Positions 53,410 to 61,730 of a stretch of DNA of 64,000 bases are shown here, in pieces. A program made the position numbers and the translations under genes. The DNA is from Planctomycetota bacterium. Its GTDB lineage: Bacteria; Planctomycetota; PLA2; JAEUHO01. The notes beneath the pieces were generated by a model that worked only from the letters and a program-made list of their open reading frames with translations, was not told the origin of the DNA and ran no database searches. Each line of letters opens with the position of its first letter. Position 1 is the first letter of the stretch. Location of the stretch: NCBI GenBank assembly GCA_029259775.1, contig JAJDEN010000046.1, forward strand, positions 1 to 64,000, given 5' to 3'.

Positions 53410-55677
53410 CTACGCCTCAGCCAAAGGCTCCTGCTGCAGGGCCTCGATGGCCAGAGCGAAGAAGTCCTCGAGCTCGACGCCCGCTCCGGCGCAGCGCTCG
53501 ATCAGGTCGCGCTCGACGTTGGCCGCAAACTTCGCGTTGCGGAAGCGCTTGCGGAGGCTCTTCAGCTTCAGGTCCTTCACGTCCTTGGACGGCAGGACCT
53601 GGCAGCAGGCGTGAATCAGGCCCACGACCGCCTCCGCGGCCGATACGGCATGGTCCATCGCGGAGATGCAGCGGATGCCCGTGGCGTGCAGGCCCTTGTC
53701 GTTGTGCGCCGCGATGGCGTGGATGCCGGCCGGATGCACGCCCTCGCGGCCCAGGATCTCGGCCGTCACGAGGCAATGGCGATCCGCCTCCTTGACCTCG
53801 TCGAAGTCGAGGTTGTGCAGCAGGCCGAGCAGGCGCCAGGCCGCCTCGTTCTTGTCGAGCTTGCGGGCGAGCGCCCCCATCACGATCGAAGCCTGCCCCA
53901 TCTGCCGACGCAGGCTCTCGCTCTTGACGTGCTCGTCGAACAACGCGCGCGCCCGCTCCTCGGTGATGCCGAGGTCCTCGACGTCGTCCGCCGGGTGACC
54001 GAGCAGCGTCCGGTTCTCCTCCGACATCGTCTCCGCGCCGCCGTCTTCCGAAGCGCGGTCTTCACGAGCGTCGTCCGCCGCCGCGTCGGCCTCTGCCTCC
54101 ACCGGCGAGGGCGGCGTCGCGTCCAGCGTCTCCGTCACGCCCAGCGGCTTCAGGAGCGGGAACAGCGTCACCTCGCGCAGGTTGTCCTGCCCCGTAAGCA
54201 ACGCGACCATCCGGTCGACCCCCATGCCCCAGCCCGACATGGGCGGCATGCCGTGCTCCATGCAGGTGAGGTACTCCTCGTCGATCGGCAGCGTCTCGTC
54301 GTCGCCCCCGGCCCGCGCGTCCATCTGCTGTTCGAAGCGGGCGCGTTGGTCGAGCGGATCCACGAGCTCGGAGTAGGCATTGATCAGCTCCCAGCCGTTG
54401 GCCACCAACTGGTAGCGATCGACGCGGGTCGGATCGTCGTCGTTCATGCGCGCAAGCGGCGAGAGGTCGATCGGGTGGTCCGTCACGAAGGTGGGGTTCA
54501 CGAGCGCAGGACGACTGACCTTCTTGTAGAGCTGGTCGATGAGGTTGCCCCGGCTCATCTTGTCGATGCCCTCGGCCTCGAGCCGGATGCCCTTCGCCCG
54601 GATGGCGGCGCGCACCTCGTCGGCGGTGGCCAGCTCGGCGTAGTCGATCCCCGAGTCGCGCAGGATGAGCTCGCGCATGGAGATGCGCGGCCACGGCGGA
54701 TCGAAGTCGATCGTCACCGTCTCGCCCTCGGCGCCGACGACCTCGACCTGGCGGCTCACGAGGAGCGTGTCCACGAGGTGCAGCAGCAGCGCCTCGGTGA
54801 AGTCCATGTTGTCCTGGTAGTTCCAGTACGCCGCGTACCACTCCACCATCGTGAAGTCCTGCAGGTGCGCCGGGCTCATGCCCTCGTTGCGGAAGCAGCG
54901 GGCAACCTCGTAGACCCGGTCCATGCCGCCGGCAACGCACTGCTTGAGCCATGTCTCCGGCGCGATGCGCATCACGCACTGCATGTCCATGGCGTTGTGG
55001 TGCGTGATGAACGGCTTGGCGAGTGCGCCGGTCACCTTGGTCTGCAGGATGGGCGTATCGACCTCTTCGAAGGCGTGGTCGTCCAGGTAGCGGCGCATCT
55101 CCTTGACGAAGCGGCTGCGGAAGCGGAAACGCTCACGCGTCTCGGGGTTGCTCACGAGATCGAGGTAGCGCGCGCGCTGGCGCGCCTCGACATCGGCCAG
55201 GCCGCTCCACTTCTCGGGCAGCGGCAGGAGGGCCTTGCTGAGGAAGGTCCAGGTGCCCACCCAGACGGACGGCTCGCCCTTCTTGGTGCGGGCCGTGGTG
55301 CCCGAGACGCCGATGTGGTCGCCGAGGTCGACGTAGGTCTGGAACTGCTCGATCGGCTCCTCGCCGATCTCCGACGCATCGAGCACGATCTGGCAGCGGC
55401 CGGAGCCGTCCTGCAGGTGGACGAAGAGCAGCTTGCCGAAGGCCCGCCGCGTCATCACGCGCCCGGCGATCGTCAGAGCCTGGCCCGACTCGACCCCTTC
55501 GCCCTGCTGCTCTTCGGCGGCGGCGCGCGCCTCGGCCAGCGTGTGGCTGCGCTCGAAGCGGTCGGCATAGGGCCGGATGCCGGCGGCGCGGAGCGCTTCG
55601 AGCTTCTGCAGGCGGACGCCGCGGATGTCGTTGATGCCCTGCTCGCGCGAGCCCGCTTCCTGGGGTGCGTCGGCCAT
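53410..55677 (-). CDS. lysS: lysyl-tRNA synthetase (class II) fused to an HD-like domain
   Basis: Residues 1-515 are a complete class II LysRS. It has an OB-fold anticodon domain (about 68-150), motif 2 RVYEVARCFRNEGMSPAHLQDFTMVEW (254-280) and motif 3 GWGMGVDRMVALL (482-494). After an acidic Ala/Asp/Glu linker (about 522-549), residues 551-755 are a separate HD-superfamily domain (LDKNEAAWRLLGLLHNLDFDE ... VTAEILGREGVHPAGIHAIAAHN ... LKSLRKRFRNAKFAANV). The HD dyad reads H621-N622, whereas relatives usually have LLHDLD. M551 could once have been the start of a separate gene, but no stop separates the two parts. The start lies 4 bp after map. Confidence 0.95.
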   Translation of the reverse strand: MADAPQEAGSREQGINDIRGVRLQKLEALRAAGIRPYADRFERSHTLAEARAAAEEQQGEGVESGQALTIAGRVMTRRAFGKLLFVHLQDGSGRCQIVLDASEIGEEPIEQFQTYVDLGDHIGVSGTTARTKKGEPSVWVGTWTFLSKALLPLPEKWSGLADVEARQRARYLDLVSNPETRERFRFRSRFVKEMRRYLDDHAFEEVDTPILQTKVTGALAKPFITHHNAMDMQCVMRIAPETWLKQCVAGGMDRVYEVARCFRNEGMSPAHLQDFTMVEWYAAYWNYQDNMDFTEALLLHLVDTLLVSRQVEVVGAEGETVTIDFDPPWPRISMRELILRDSGIDYAELATADEVRAAIRAKGIRLEAEGIDKMSRGNLIDQLYKKVSRPALVNPTFVTDHPIDLSPLARMNDDDPTRVDRYQLVANGWELINAYSELVDPLDQRARFEQQMDARAGGDDETLPIDEEYLTCMEHGMPPMSGWGMGVDRMVALLTGQDNLREVTLFPLLKPLGVTETLDATPPSPVEAEADAAADDAREDRASEDGGAETMSEENRTLLGHPADDVEDLGITEERARALFDEHVKSESLRRQMGQASIVMGALARKLDKNEAAWRLLGLLHNLDFDEVKEADRHCLVTAEILGREGVHPAGIHAIAAHNDKGLHATGIRCISAMDHAVSAAEAVVGLIHACCQVLPSKDVKDLKLKSLRKRFRNAKFAANVERDLIERCAGAGVELEDFFALAIEALQQEPLAEA

Positions 55678-55681
55678 GGGG

Positions 55682-56500
55682 TCACTCCACGCTGAGATCG
55701 AAGGTGTCGCCCTCGGCGAGCGTCAGGATCTCGACACCGGTCTCGGTGACCGTGAGGGTGTGCTCGAACTGCGCGGAGAGGGAGTGGTCGATGGTGACGA
55801 CGGTCCAATGATCGCCGAGGATCTGGCAACGCCAGTCCCCCATGTTGAGCATCGGCTCCACCGTGAACGTCATGCCCGGCACGAACATCTCCCCCTCGCC
55901 GCGGCGTCCCACGTGCGAGATCGTCGGCGGGCCGTGGAAGATCTGCCCAATGCCGTGACCTGCGAACTGGCGCACGACCGAGTGGCCGCGCCCTTCCGCG
56001 AAGACCTGGATCGCGTGGCCGATGTCGCCGACGTGACCGCCGGGCTTCACCTGGGCGATGCCGAGGCGCATGCTCTCGTAGGTGTCGTCGACCAGGCGGC
56101 GCACTTCGGGCTCCGCGTGGCCCACGATGAACGTGCGCGACGTGTCGCCGTGGAAGCCGTCGATGGTCGGCGTGACGTCGACGTTGATGATGTCACCGTC
56201 GCGCAGCGTGTGGCGCGCGCTCGGGATGCCGTGGCAGACCACGTGGTTGACCGACGTACAGCAATGCTTGGGGAAGGGATGGGCACTGCCGGCGGGATAG
56301 CCGAGAGGCGCGCTGATGGCCCCGCGCGCCTCGGTCAGCTCGTGGACGAGGGCGTCGATGTCCTCGGTCGTGATGCCGGGCTCGATGATCTTCTCGACCT
56401 GCTTGAGCAGGCCGGCGGCGAACTTGCCGACGACGCGCATCCCCTCCACCTCCGTGGGGGTGAGCGTGACGGGCTGATTGCGGCGGCGGCGGCGTGCCAT
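55682..56500 (-). CDS. map: methionine aminopeptidase, type I
   Basis: MAP removes the initiator methionine from new proteins. The 272-residue sequence has the full metal-binding set: D108 (NVDVTPTIDG), D119 (HGDTSRTF), H182 (FAGHGIGQIFH), E215 (FTVEPML) and E246 (SAQFEHTLT). The substrate-site histidine H90 is in VVCHGIPS. The N-terminus is a short Arg-rich stretch (MARRRRRNQ) that might contact the ribosome. The gene is 4 bp upstream of lysS, an arrangement that couples translation initiation and charging functions. Confidence 0.96.
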   Translation of the reverse strand: MARRRRRNQPVTLTPTEVEGMRVVGKFAAGLLKQVEKIIEPGITTEDIDALVHELTEARGAISAPLGYPAGSAHPFPKHCCTSVNHVVCHGIPSARHTLRDGDIINVDVTPTIDGFHGDTSRTFIVGHAEPEVRRLVDDTYESMRLGIAQVKPGGHVGDIGHAIQVFAEGRGHSVVRQFAGHGIGQIFHGPPTISHVGRRGEGEMFVPGMTFTVEPMLNMGDWRCQILGDHWTVVTIDHSLSAQFEHTLTVTETGVEILTLAEGDTFDLSVE

Positions 56501-56820
56501 GGGCTGCTTGGGTCCTGAGAGCTGGGTAGCAACGCCTTCTACCACATCCCATTCGCAACCGGCAGGATCGCACCCGTCGCCCGGGCCGCTGCCGCCAGCC
56601 ATGCCCCTGCTGCGCGCACGAGCCAGCCTCCGAGCCAGCGAGGAGGCACCAGCGCCCAATATCGCAGCGGTGGGCCCCATGGGACCGACGGTCCCATGGG
56701 AGTCTGTACCCCTTCCTATCCTTGGTAGCTCGCCGAATCGACCTCTGGACGCCATCCCTGCCTTCGTGCGGGGCTCGGCCCAAGACGCCGGCCGGCGCAT
56801 CTGACTGGAGAACCTGCGCA
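56501..56820. other. 320-bp divergent intergenic region between map and mrfA-like genes
   Basis: The gap must hold promoters for both divergent genes. Apart from the 25-bp palindrome at 56676-56700 (annotated separately) I see no RNA gene or ORF with family resemblance. An open frame continues upstream of the chosen mrfA start through part of this region, but its translation is not conserved-looking. Confidence 0.6.
56676..56700. promoter_or_regulatory. 25-bp perfect palindrome, possible operator
   Basis: CCCATGGGACC at 56676-56686 and GGTCCCATGGG at 56690-56700 are perfect inverted 11-mers separated by GAC. The element lies between divergent map and the mrfA-like helicase gene, 120 bp before the helicase start. 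The size and symmetry suit a dimeric repressor site; an RNA hairpin is the alternative. Confidence 0.6.
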
Positions 56821-59322
56821 GTGATCGGCCCGAACGACCCGACTCAGGACAGGCTGACGCAGGAGAGGCAGGCTCCGAGCAGGCCGACGTCGAGCAACGA
56901 GGATGCTCGCGCATCTCGCGTGCACGCCGTACTCGATGAGATCGTCCACGACCCGGGCCTCCAGGGCTGCGTCGTCGCCCACCGCGTCCTGCCCGCCGAG
57001 GACGCCAAGTACGCCCCGATCCCGGACGGGCTCGATCCGCGTCTGACCCCCGCCCTGGCCGAGCGCGGCATCGAGCAGCTCTACACGCACCAGCGCGCGG
57101 CCTACGACCACGTCGCGGCGCGCAAGCACACGGTGGTCGTCACCCCCACCGCCAGCGGCAAGACGCTCTGCTACAACCTCCCCGTCCTCGACGCGCTGCT
57201 GAACGACCCGGGTGCGCGCGCGCTCTACCTCTTCCCGACGAAGGCGCTGTCGCGCGATCAGTCCGCCGAGCTCACCGCACTCATGCAGGCGACGACCCAG
57301 AAGTCTCCCGCCGAGATGGGCGTGGCGCTCGGGGCCGCGGTCTATGACGGCGACACGCCCCCGTCCGAGCGTCGCGTCGTCCGCGATCGCGCGCACGTCG
57401 TCCTCAGCAACCCCGACATGTTGCACTCGGCCATCCTGCCGCATCACGCCCGCTGGATGCGCCTGTTCGAGAACCTCAAGTACGTCGTCATCGACGAGCT
57501 GCACACCTACCGCGGCGTGTTCGGAAGCCACCTGGCCAACGTGCTACGACGCCTGCGCCGCGTCTGCCGGTTCCATGGCTCGGACCCCATCTTCATCTGC
57601 TCCAGCGCGACGATCGCCAACGCCAAGGACTTCGCCGAGCGCCTGCTCGAGCTGCCCGTCGAGGTCGTGGAAGAGAACGGCGCGCCGCTCGGCGAGCGCC
57701 ACTTCCTGATGATCAACCCGCCCATCACCAACCACGCACTGGGTCTGCGGGCGTCCTACCTGGGCGTCGCGCGCCGGGTCGCGAGCAAGTTCCTTAAGTC
57801 GATGGTGCACACGATCGTCTTCTGCGGTTCCCGCACGACGACCGAGGTCATGACCAAGTACCTCAAGGACCTCTTCCGCCCGCGCGTCGATCGCGTGCCC
57901 CGCATCGTCGGCTACCGCGGCGGCTACCTGCCGCGCGAGCGCCGCAGCATCGAGACGGGTCTGCGCGATGGCTCGATCCTGGGCGTCGTCTCCACCAACG
58001 CGCTCGAGCTGGGCATCGACATCGGCGCGCTCGATGCGTGCGTCATCGCCGGCTACCCCGGCACCGTGGCCAGCACGCGCCAGCAGGCGGGCCGCGCGGG
58101 TCGGCGCCAGGGCGCCTCGGCCGGCGTGCTCATCCTGCGCTCGCATCCGCTCGATCAATACCTCGCCGACCACCCCGAGTTCCTCCTCGAGGCCTCCCCG
58201 GAGAGCGCGCAGATCAACCCGGACAACCTGCAAATCCTGGTCAGCCACCTGAAGTGTGCCGCGTTCGAGCTGCCCATCGAAGACGAGGAGACCTTCGGCA
58301 CGAGCATCGACTCGCACGAAGACCAAGAGGGATTGCTCGGCTACCTCGAGGAGCACGGCGTCGTGCGCCACACGGGCGGACGCTGGCATTGGTCCGCCGA
58401 CTCCTACCCCGCGACCGACATCTCCCTGCGCAGTGTGACGTCGACCAACTTCGTCGTCGTCGACACCACCAAGAATCAAAACGACGTCATCGCCGAGGTC
58501 GACTACAGCTGGGCCTTCACGACGCTCTACGAGGGCGCGATCTACATGCTCCAGTCCGAGCAGTACCACGTGGACAAGCTCGACTGGGACCGCCGCAAGG
58601 CCTTTGTGCGCAAGGTCGAGTCGGAGTACTACACCGACGCGATGAGCTACGCGAAGGTGAAGGTCTTGCAGATCCTCCGCGAGCGCGCGAGCGCGCGCCC
58701 CATCCCCGCCGCCGGGGCGCAATATGGTGAGGTCGAAGTCATCCGCAAGGCGATCGGCTACAAGAAGATCAAGTTCTACACACAAGAGAACCTCGGCTGG
58801 GGCGACATCCTCCTGCCGGAGGACATCTACCACACGCAGTCCTCGTGGATCACCATCCCGGAGCCCGTCATCGAAGCCCTGGGCGTGCCCGCGCGCGTTC
58901 CGCAGAGCGACCTCATCGATGCGCTGCACGGTCTGTCGAACCTGCTGCACGGTCTCGCGTCGCTCCTGCTCATGTGCGACGGCCGCGACATGGGCGTGGT
59001 CATCGGCGACCAGCGCCAGGAGTGGTTCCTGCAGCCGAGCATGCCCGGGCAGCCTGGCGAGAAGCCGCCCGAGCGCTTCGAGCCGACGATCTTCCTCTAC
59101 GACCAATACTCCGGCGGCATCGGCCTCGCCGAGGCCTTGCACCCGCTCTTCCCCGAGCTGCTCGAAGGCGCCCGTGAGCGTCTGCTTTCCTGCGCGTGTC
59201 CGTCCGGCTGCCCCTCCTGCGTGGGCCCGGAGCTGGAGGTCGGCACGCGAGCCAAGGGCTTGGCCCTCGAGCTGGTCGGTCTGCTGCTCGCCGAAGCCCC
59301 TGCGACGGTAGGTAGCTCCTAG
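56821..59322 (+). CDS. mrfA: MrfA/YprA-like DExH helicase with C-terminal cysteine cluster
   Basis: A superfamily 2 helicase related to B. subtilis MrfA (YprA), which with the nuclease MrfB repairs mitomycin C damage. Motifs: Q-like TPTASGKTL (Walker A), LYLFPTKALSRDQ (Ia), VVIDELHTY (II, DELH), CSSAT (III), TIVFCGSRTTTE (IV), STNALELGIDIG (V) and QQAGRAGRRQG (VI). The C-terminal half holds the DUF1998-type region and CACPSGCPSC, the four-cysteine zinc motif of the family. I place the start at GTG 56821, with GGAG ten bases upstream; a longer N-terminus from 56722 is possible. The stop codon lies inside the left inverted repeat of the following MITE-like element. Confidence 0.92.
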   Translation: MIGPNDPTQDRLTQERQAPSRPTSSNEDARASRVHAVLDEIVHDPGLQGCVVAHRVLPAEDAKYAPIPDGLDPRLTPALAERGIEQLYTHQRAAYDHVAARKHTVVVTPTASGKTLCYNLPVLDALLNDPGARALYLFPTKALSRDQSAELTALMQATTQKSPAEMGVALGAAVYDGDTPPSERRVVRDRAHVVLSNPDMLHSAILPHHARWMRLFENLKYVVIDELHTYRGVFGSHLANVLRRLRRVCRFHGSDPIFICSSATIANAKDFAERLLELPVEVVEENGAPLGERHFLMINPPITNHALGLRASYLGVARRVASKFLKSMVHTIVFCGSRTTTEVMTKYLKDLFRPRVDRVPRIVGYRGGYLPRERRSIETGLRDGSILGVVSTNALELGIDIGALDACVIAGYPGTVASTRQQAGRAGRRQGASAGVLILRSHPLDQYLADHPEFLLEASPESAQINPDNLQILVSHLKCAAFELPIEDEETFGTSIDSHEDQEGLLGYLEEHGVVRHTGGRWHWSADSYPATDISLRSVTSTNFVVVDTTKNQNDVIAEVDYSWAFTTLYEGAIYMLQSEQYHVDKLDWDRRKAFVRKVESEYYTDAMSYAKVKVLQILRERASARPIPAAGAQYGEVEVIRKAIGYKKIKFYTQENLGWGDILLPEDIYHTQSSWITIPEPVIEALGVPARVPQSDLIDALHGLSNLLHGLASLLLMCDGRDMGVVIGDQRQEWFLQPSMPGQPGEKPPERFEPTIFLYDQYSGGIGLAEALHPLFPELLEGARERLLSCACPSGCPSCVGPELEVGTRAKGLALELVGLLLAEAPATVGSS

Positions 59323-59498
59323 GAGCCTGTCCCCGAATGTCCGTCGCGAGCGTTTCGAGACCGAAGCGAGAGCGGGCGGACGTTCGATTTCGTACCGGAG
59401 GCGGGCTTCCTGCCCATTGAGGATGCGAAATCGGATGGGCGTCGCTCGTAGCTCGTGGATCGGAAGGCGCAGCAGGGCATTCGGGGACAGGCTCCTAG
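59319..59498. mobile_element. 180-bp MITE-like element with long terminal inverted repeats
   Basis: The ends are perfect 21-bp inverted repeats (59319-59339 and 59478-59498). If the outer CTAG on each side is taken as a 4-bp target duplication, the terminal repeat is GAGCCTGTCCCCGAATG (17 bp). CTAG is itself palindromic, so the two readings cannot be separated. The 130-bp interior has no coding signature. It is inserted between mrfA and mrfB and supplies the mrfA stop codon. Confidence 0.75.
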
Positions 59499-59555
59499 CG
59501 GGCTCCTCGCGGAGGCGGGCCGGGAGCGTGGGGCCCCATCGGTAGCCTGTTGCCG

Positions 59556-60992
59556 GTGGAATCCAAGGCCGACCGCATCCGACGCGTCCTCTCCGACGGG
59601 GCCGCGGCTCCCCTCGCTCCGGCGCAGCCCCGGCTGCGGGAGGTGTCCCCGTCACGCGAGCTCGAGCGCGCCACGATCGATCCGGAGCTGCGCAAGCGCC
59701 TCGACGCGCTCGGCCTCGTCGCGGCCACCCAGGTCGCTCCCCCCGTACGCCATCGCCTGCCTGACGAGGAGGAGCTCGCGCCCCCCCGCCACGGCCTGAA
59801 GCCGCCCGTTCTCGACTTCGACTGGATCGCGGTGCCGGACGCCGGCCCCCGTGACGACCCGACGGCGCTCGCGGAGCTCGTCGGGGCAGCCGAGCGCACG
59901 ACGCCCCATGGCTCCTTCCTCTTCGTCGAGCGGAGGTTTGATCTCTCCCACACCCACGGCCGGATCGTGCTGCGCGACGCGCTCGATCATCCCGTGTCGC
60001 TCAAGCGTCGTGAGCGCGGACCCTGCGGGCGCACCGCCCTCCAGGCCGCCGACCCGGTCTTCATCGACACCGAGACCTCCGGTCTTGCGGGCGGCACCGG
60101 CACCGTGGCCTTCCTCGTCGGCGCCGGCTGGGTCGAGGGCGAGCAGTTCGTGCTGCGCCAGTACTACATGCGCGATTACCCCGAGGAAGCCGCCCTGCTG
60201 CACGCGCTGGACGAAGACATCGGCGACCGCCCGCTCGTGAGCTTCAACGGCCGCAGCTTCGACTGGCCGCTGCTGACCACACGCTGGCAGATGAACCGTG
60301 CGCACATCGGGGCGGGAGGGACGGCACCGCGCGCCCACCTCGATCTCCTGCCGTCGGCGCGACGCCTTTGGAGCAGCACGCTGCACTCCCACTCCCTCGC
60401 CACGCTCGAGCGGCATGTCATCGGCCTCGAACGCGGCGCGGATCTTCCGGGCTGGATGATCCCCAGCGCCTGGTTCGACTACCTGCGCTCGGGCTGGGGC
60501 GGCACGATCGCCCACGCCTTCCGCCACAACGAGATCGACGTCGTCAGCATGCTCGCCCTCTTCGCGCGCGTCGGCGCCATCCTGGAGGAGCCCGCCGGCG
60601 GTGTCGAAGCGCACGCCGACCGGGTCGGCACGGCCAAGCTCCTGCTCGACCTCGACGACGCCCCGCGCGCCCGGGCGTGCCTCGAGGCCGGCGTCGAGCA
60701 TGCCAACTCCGAGGACGTACGGCCCCTGCGCCGGCTGCTCGGCCATCTCTGCCGCCGGGACGGCGAGTGGGACGCCGCGCTCACGCACTGGAAGCACGTC
60801 GCGCGCGGCTCGGCCTTCGACGCCGAGGCCTACGAGCAGGTCGCCAAGCTCTACGAGCATCGCCTGCGCGACTTCGCCGCCGCGCTGCGCTGGACCGAGG
60901 CCGCCCTGGAGCACCTCGTGGAGGGCACGCGGCTCTACGAGGCCTTCGCCCACCGGGCGACGCGTGTCCGCGGCAAGCTGGCGCGCAGCTGA
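59556..60992 (+). CDS. mrfB: MrfB/YprB-like DEDDh exonuclease with C-terminal TPR region
   Basis: A ribonuclease-H-fold 3'-5' exonuclease like B. subtilis MrfB (YprB). The active-site residues form the DEDDh set: D171 and E173 (FIDTETSGLAGGTGTVAFLVG), D236 (FNGRSFDWPLL), H324 and D328 (FRHNEIDVVSMLAL). An N-terminal region of about 150 residues is charged and probably disordered; residues about 345-478 are TPR-like helices. I use GTG 59556; a TTG two codons earlier is equally close. The gene follows mrfA on the same strand, interrupted only by the 180-bp MITE-like element. Confidence 0.9.
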   Translation: MESKADRIRRVLSDGAAAPLAPAQPRLREVSPSRELERATIDPELRKRLDALGLVAATQVAPPVRHRLPDEEELAPPRHGLKPPVLDFDWIAVPDAGPRDDPTALAELVGAAERTTPHGSFLFVERRFDLSHTHGRIVLRDALDHPVSLKRRERGPCGRTALQAADPVFIDTETSGLAGGTGTVAFLVGAGWVEGEQFVLRQYYMRDYPEEAALLHALDEDIGDRPLVSFNGRSFDWPLLTTRWQMNRAHIGAGGTAPRAHLDLLPSARRLWSSTLHSHSLATLERHVIGLERGADLPGWMIPSAWFDYLRSGWGGTIAHAFRHNEIDVVSMLALFARVGAILEEPAGGVEAHADRVGTAKLLLDLDDAPRARACLEAGVEHANSEDVRPLRRLLGHLCRRDGEWDAALTHWKHVARGSAFDAEAYEQVAKLYEHRLRDFAAALRWTEAALEHLVEGTRLYEAFAHRATRVRGKLARS

Positions 60993-61066
60993 GGCCAAGG
61001 ATCACGGACAGAGTGGCCCCCGCAGAGGGGCGTCCTCGGAACGCGCGGAGGTAGAATCCGCGGCCC

Positions 61067-61495
61067 ATGACGCAGCAGATCCGATCGCTCCTGCCGCCCG
61101 GCGGCTTCTCGAACCTCGTTGGCCACTACGTGGCCGCGCTCGACGTGGGCTCCGCCTACGCGCGCGCTTCCGCCACGGCGGCCGGGGACGCCGCCGTGCC
61201 CGTGCTCAAGGAACTCGGCGCGCTCGAGAGTGCGTGGGTGCACAGGGCCATCGGCAATGTGCCGACGCCCGACGCGCCCGCGGACGACGCGGGGCTCGAC
61301 GCCTGGCTCGGCTGGCTCGACGCTGTGCGTACCGTGTCCCTCATGGTGCTGCGTCCGCTGCAGGACCGCGACCTCGAGCGCTTGATCAAGATCGCGGCCG
61401 AGGACGACCCCGCCGGCACGGGCCCGGCACGCACGGTCAAGCTCGTCTTGGCGGAGCTGAACTACCTGCTCGGCAGCCTGCGCGGCAAGCTCTAG
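61067..61495 (+). CDS. small helical protein of unknown function
   Basis: Not recognised. A 142-residue soluble, almost all-helical protein without signal peptide or cysteines (NLVGHYVAALDVGSAYARAS, LDAWLGWLDAVRTVSLMVLRPLQDRDLERLIKIAAE). The ATG is preceded by GGAGGTAG at suitable spacing. It follows mrfB by 74 bp on the same strand and is closed by a strong hairpin that includes its stop codon. A four-helix bundle fold is plausible. Confidence 0.75.
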   Translation: MTQQIRSLLPPGGFSNLVGHYVAALDVGSAYARASATAAGDAAVPVLKELGALESAWVHRAIGNVPTPDAPADDAGLDAWLGWLDAVRTVSLMVLRPLQDRDLERLIKIAAEDDPAGTGPARTVKLVLAELNYLLGSLRGKL

Positions 61496-61518
61496 TGTTT
61501 CGTCGCGGACGAAACACT
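61494..61518 (+). terminator. hairpin overlapping the stop codon of the 142-residue gene
   Basis: An 11-bp perfect stem (AGTGTTTCGTC with GACGAAACACT) closes a GCG loop. The TAG stop codon at 61493-61495 lies at its left edge. No T-run follows, so it may act as an RNA 3'-end stabiliser or Rho-assisted terminator rather than a classical intrinsic terminator. Confidence 0.6.
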
Positions 61519-61520
61519 GG

Positions 61521-61545
61521 GTAGGGGCGACCCTTGTGGTCGCCC
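61521..61545 (+). repeat. REP-like palindromic repeat, copy 1
   Basis: GTAGG followed by an 8-bp stem (GGGCGACC at 61525-61532 and GGTCGCCC at 61538-61545) with loop CTTGT. The same architecture recurs twice within 160 bp. Confidence 0.75.
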
Positions 61546-61578
61546 GAGGGCTCTCCTGATTCCCTCGGACTTACCCCG

Positions 61579-61602
61579 TAGGGGCTACCCTTGTGGTCGC
61601 CC
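61579..61602 (+). repeat. REP-like palindromic repeat, copy 2
   Basis: GTAGGGGCTACC, loop CTTGT, then GGTCGCCC. It is the same as copy 1 except for a one-base stem mismatch (T for G). It has the same orientation as copy 1. Confidence 0.7.
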
Positions 61603-61673
61603 TTCTCTGTCTTCCCCATAGGCGCTTAGCGCGCAGCGGGGGAGGGAGGCGCCGGGAAGGGGCAAGAAGAAGA

Positions 61674-61698
61674 GGGCGGGGACAAGCCCCGCCCCTAC
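61674..61698 (-). repeat. REP-like palindromic repeat, copy 3 (opposite orientation)
   Basis: On the minus strand it reads GTAGGGGCGGGG, loop CTTGT, then CCCCGCCC: an 8-bp perfect stem with the same loop and the same GTAGGGGC start as copies 1 and 2. The stem sequence differs by compensatory changes, which points to selection for the hairpin. Confidence 0.7.
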
Positions 61699-61729
61699 CC
61701 CGTGTCTCGTCCTTGACGAGACGCGGGGT
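61697..61729 (-). terminator. 15-bp hairpin downstream of the coiled-coil protein gene
   Basis: ACCCCGTGTCTCGTC pairs with GACGAGACGCGGGGT around a CTT loop with a single G-T wobble. It lies 1 bp beyond the stop codon of the minus-strand gene at 61731-62150. There is no T-tract, so the termination role is inferred from position and stem strength. Confidence 0.6.
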
Positions 61730-61730
61730 G

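Noticed and set aside
53410-55677. Two separate genes, lysS and an HD-domain gene starting at M551
   Set aside because: The frame is open throughout, with no stop between the parts and no ribosome site clear enough to prefer an internal start; a fusion is the simpler reading, though internal initiation cannot be excluded.
57544-59655. 703-codon open frame on the minus strand opposite mrfA and the MITE
   Set aside because: Antisense to a helicase with all SF2 motifs; the translation is biased and unconserved-looking.
61521-61698. Integron attC sites
   Set aside because: The palindromes lack the paired R/L core boxes and there is no integrase or cassette structure; they fit REP-like repeats better.
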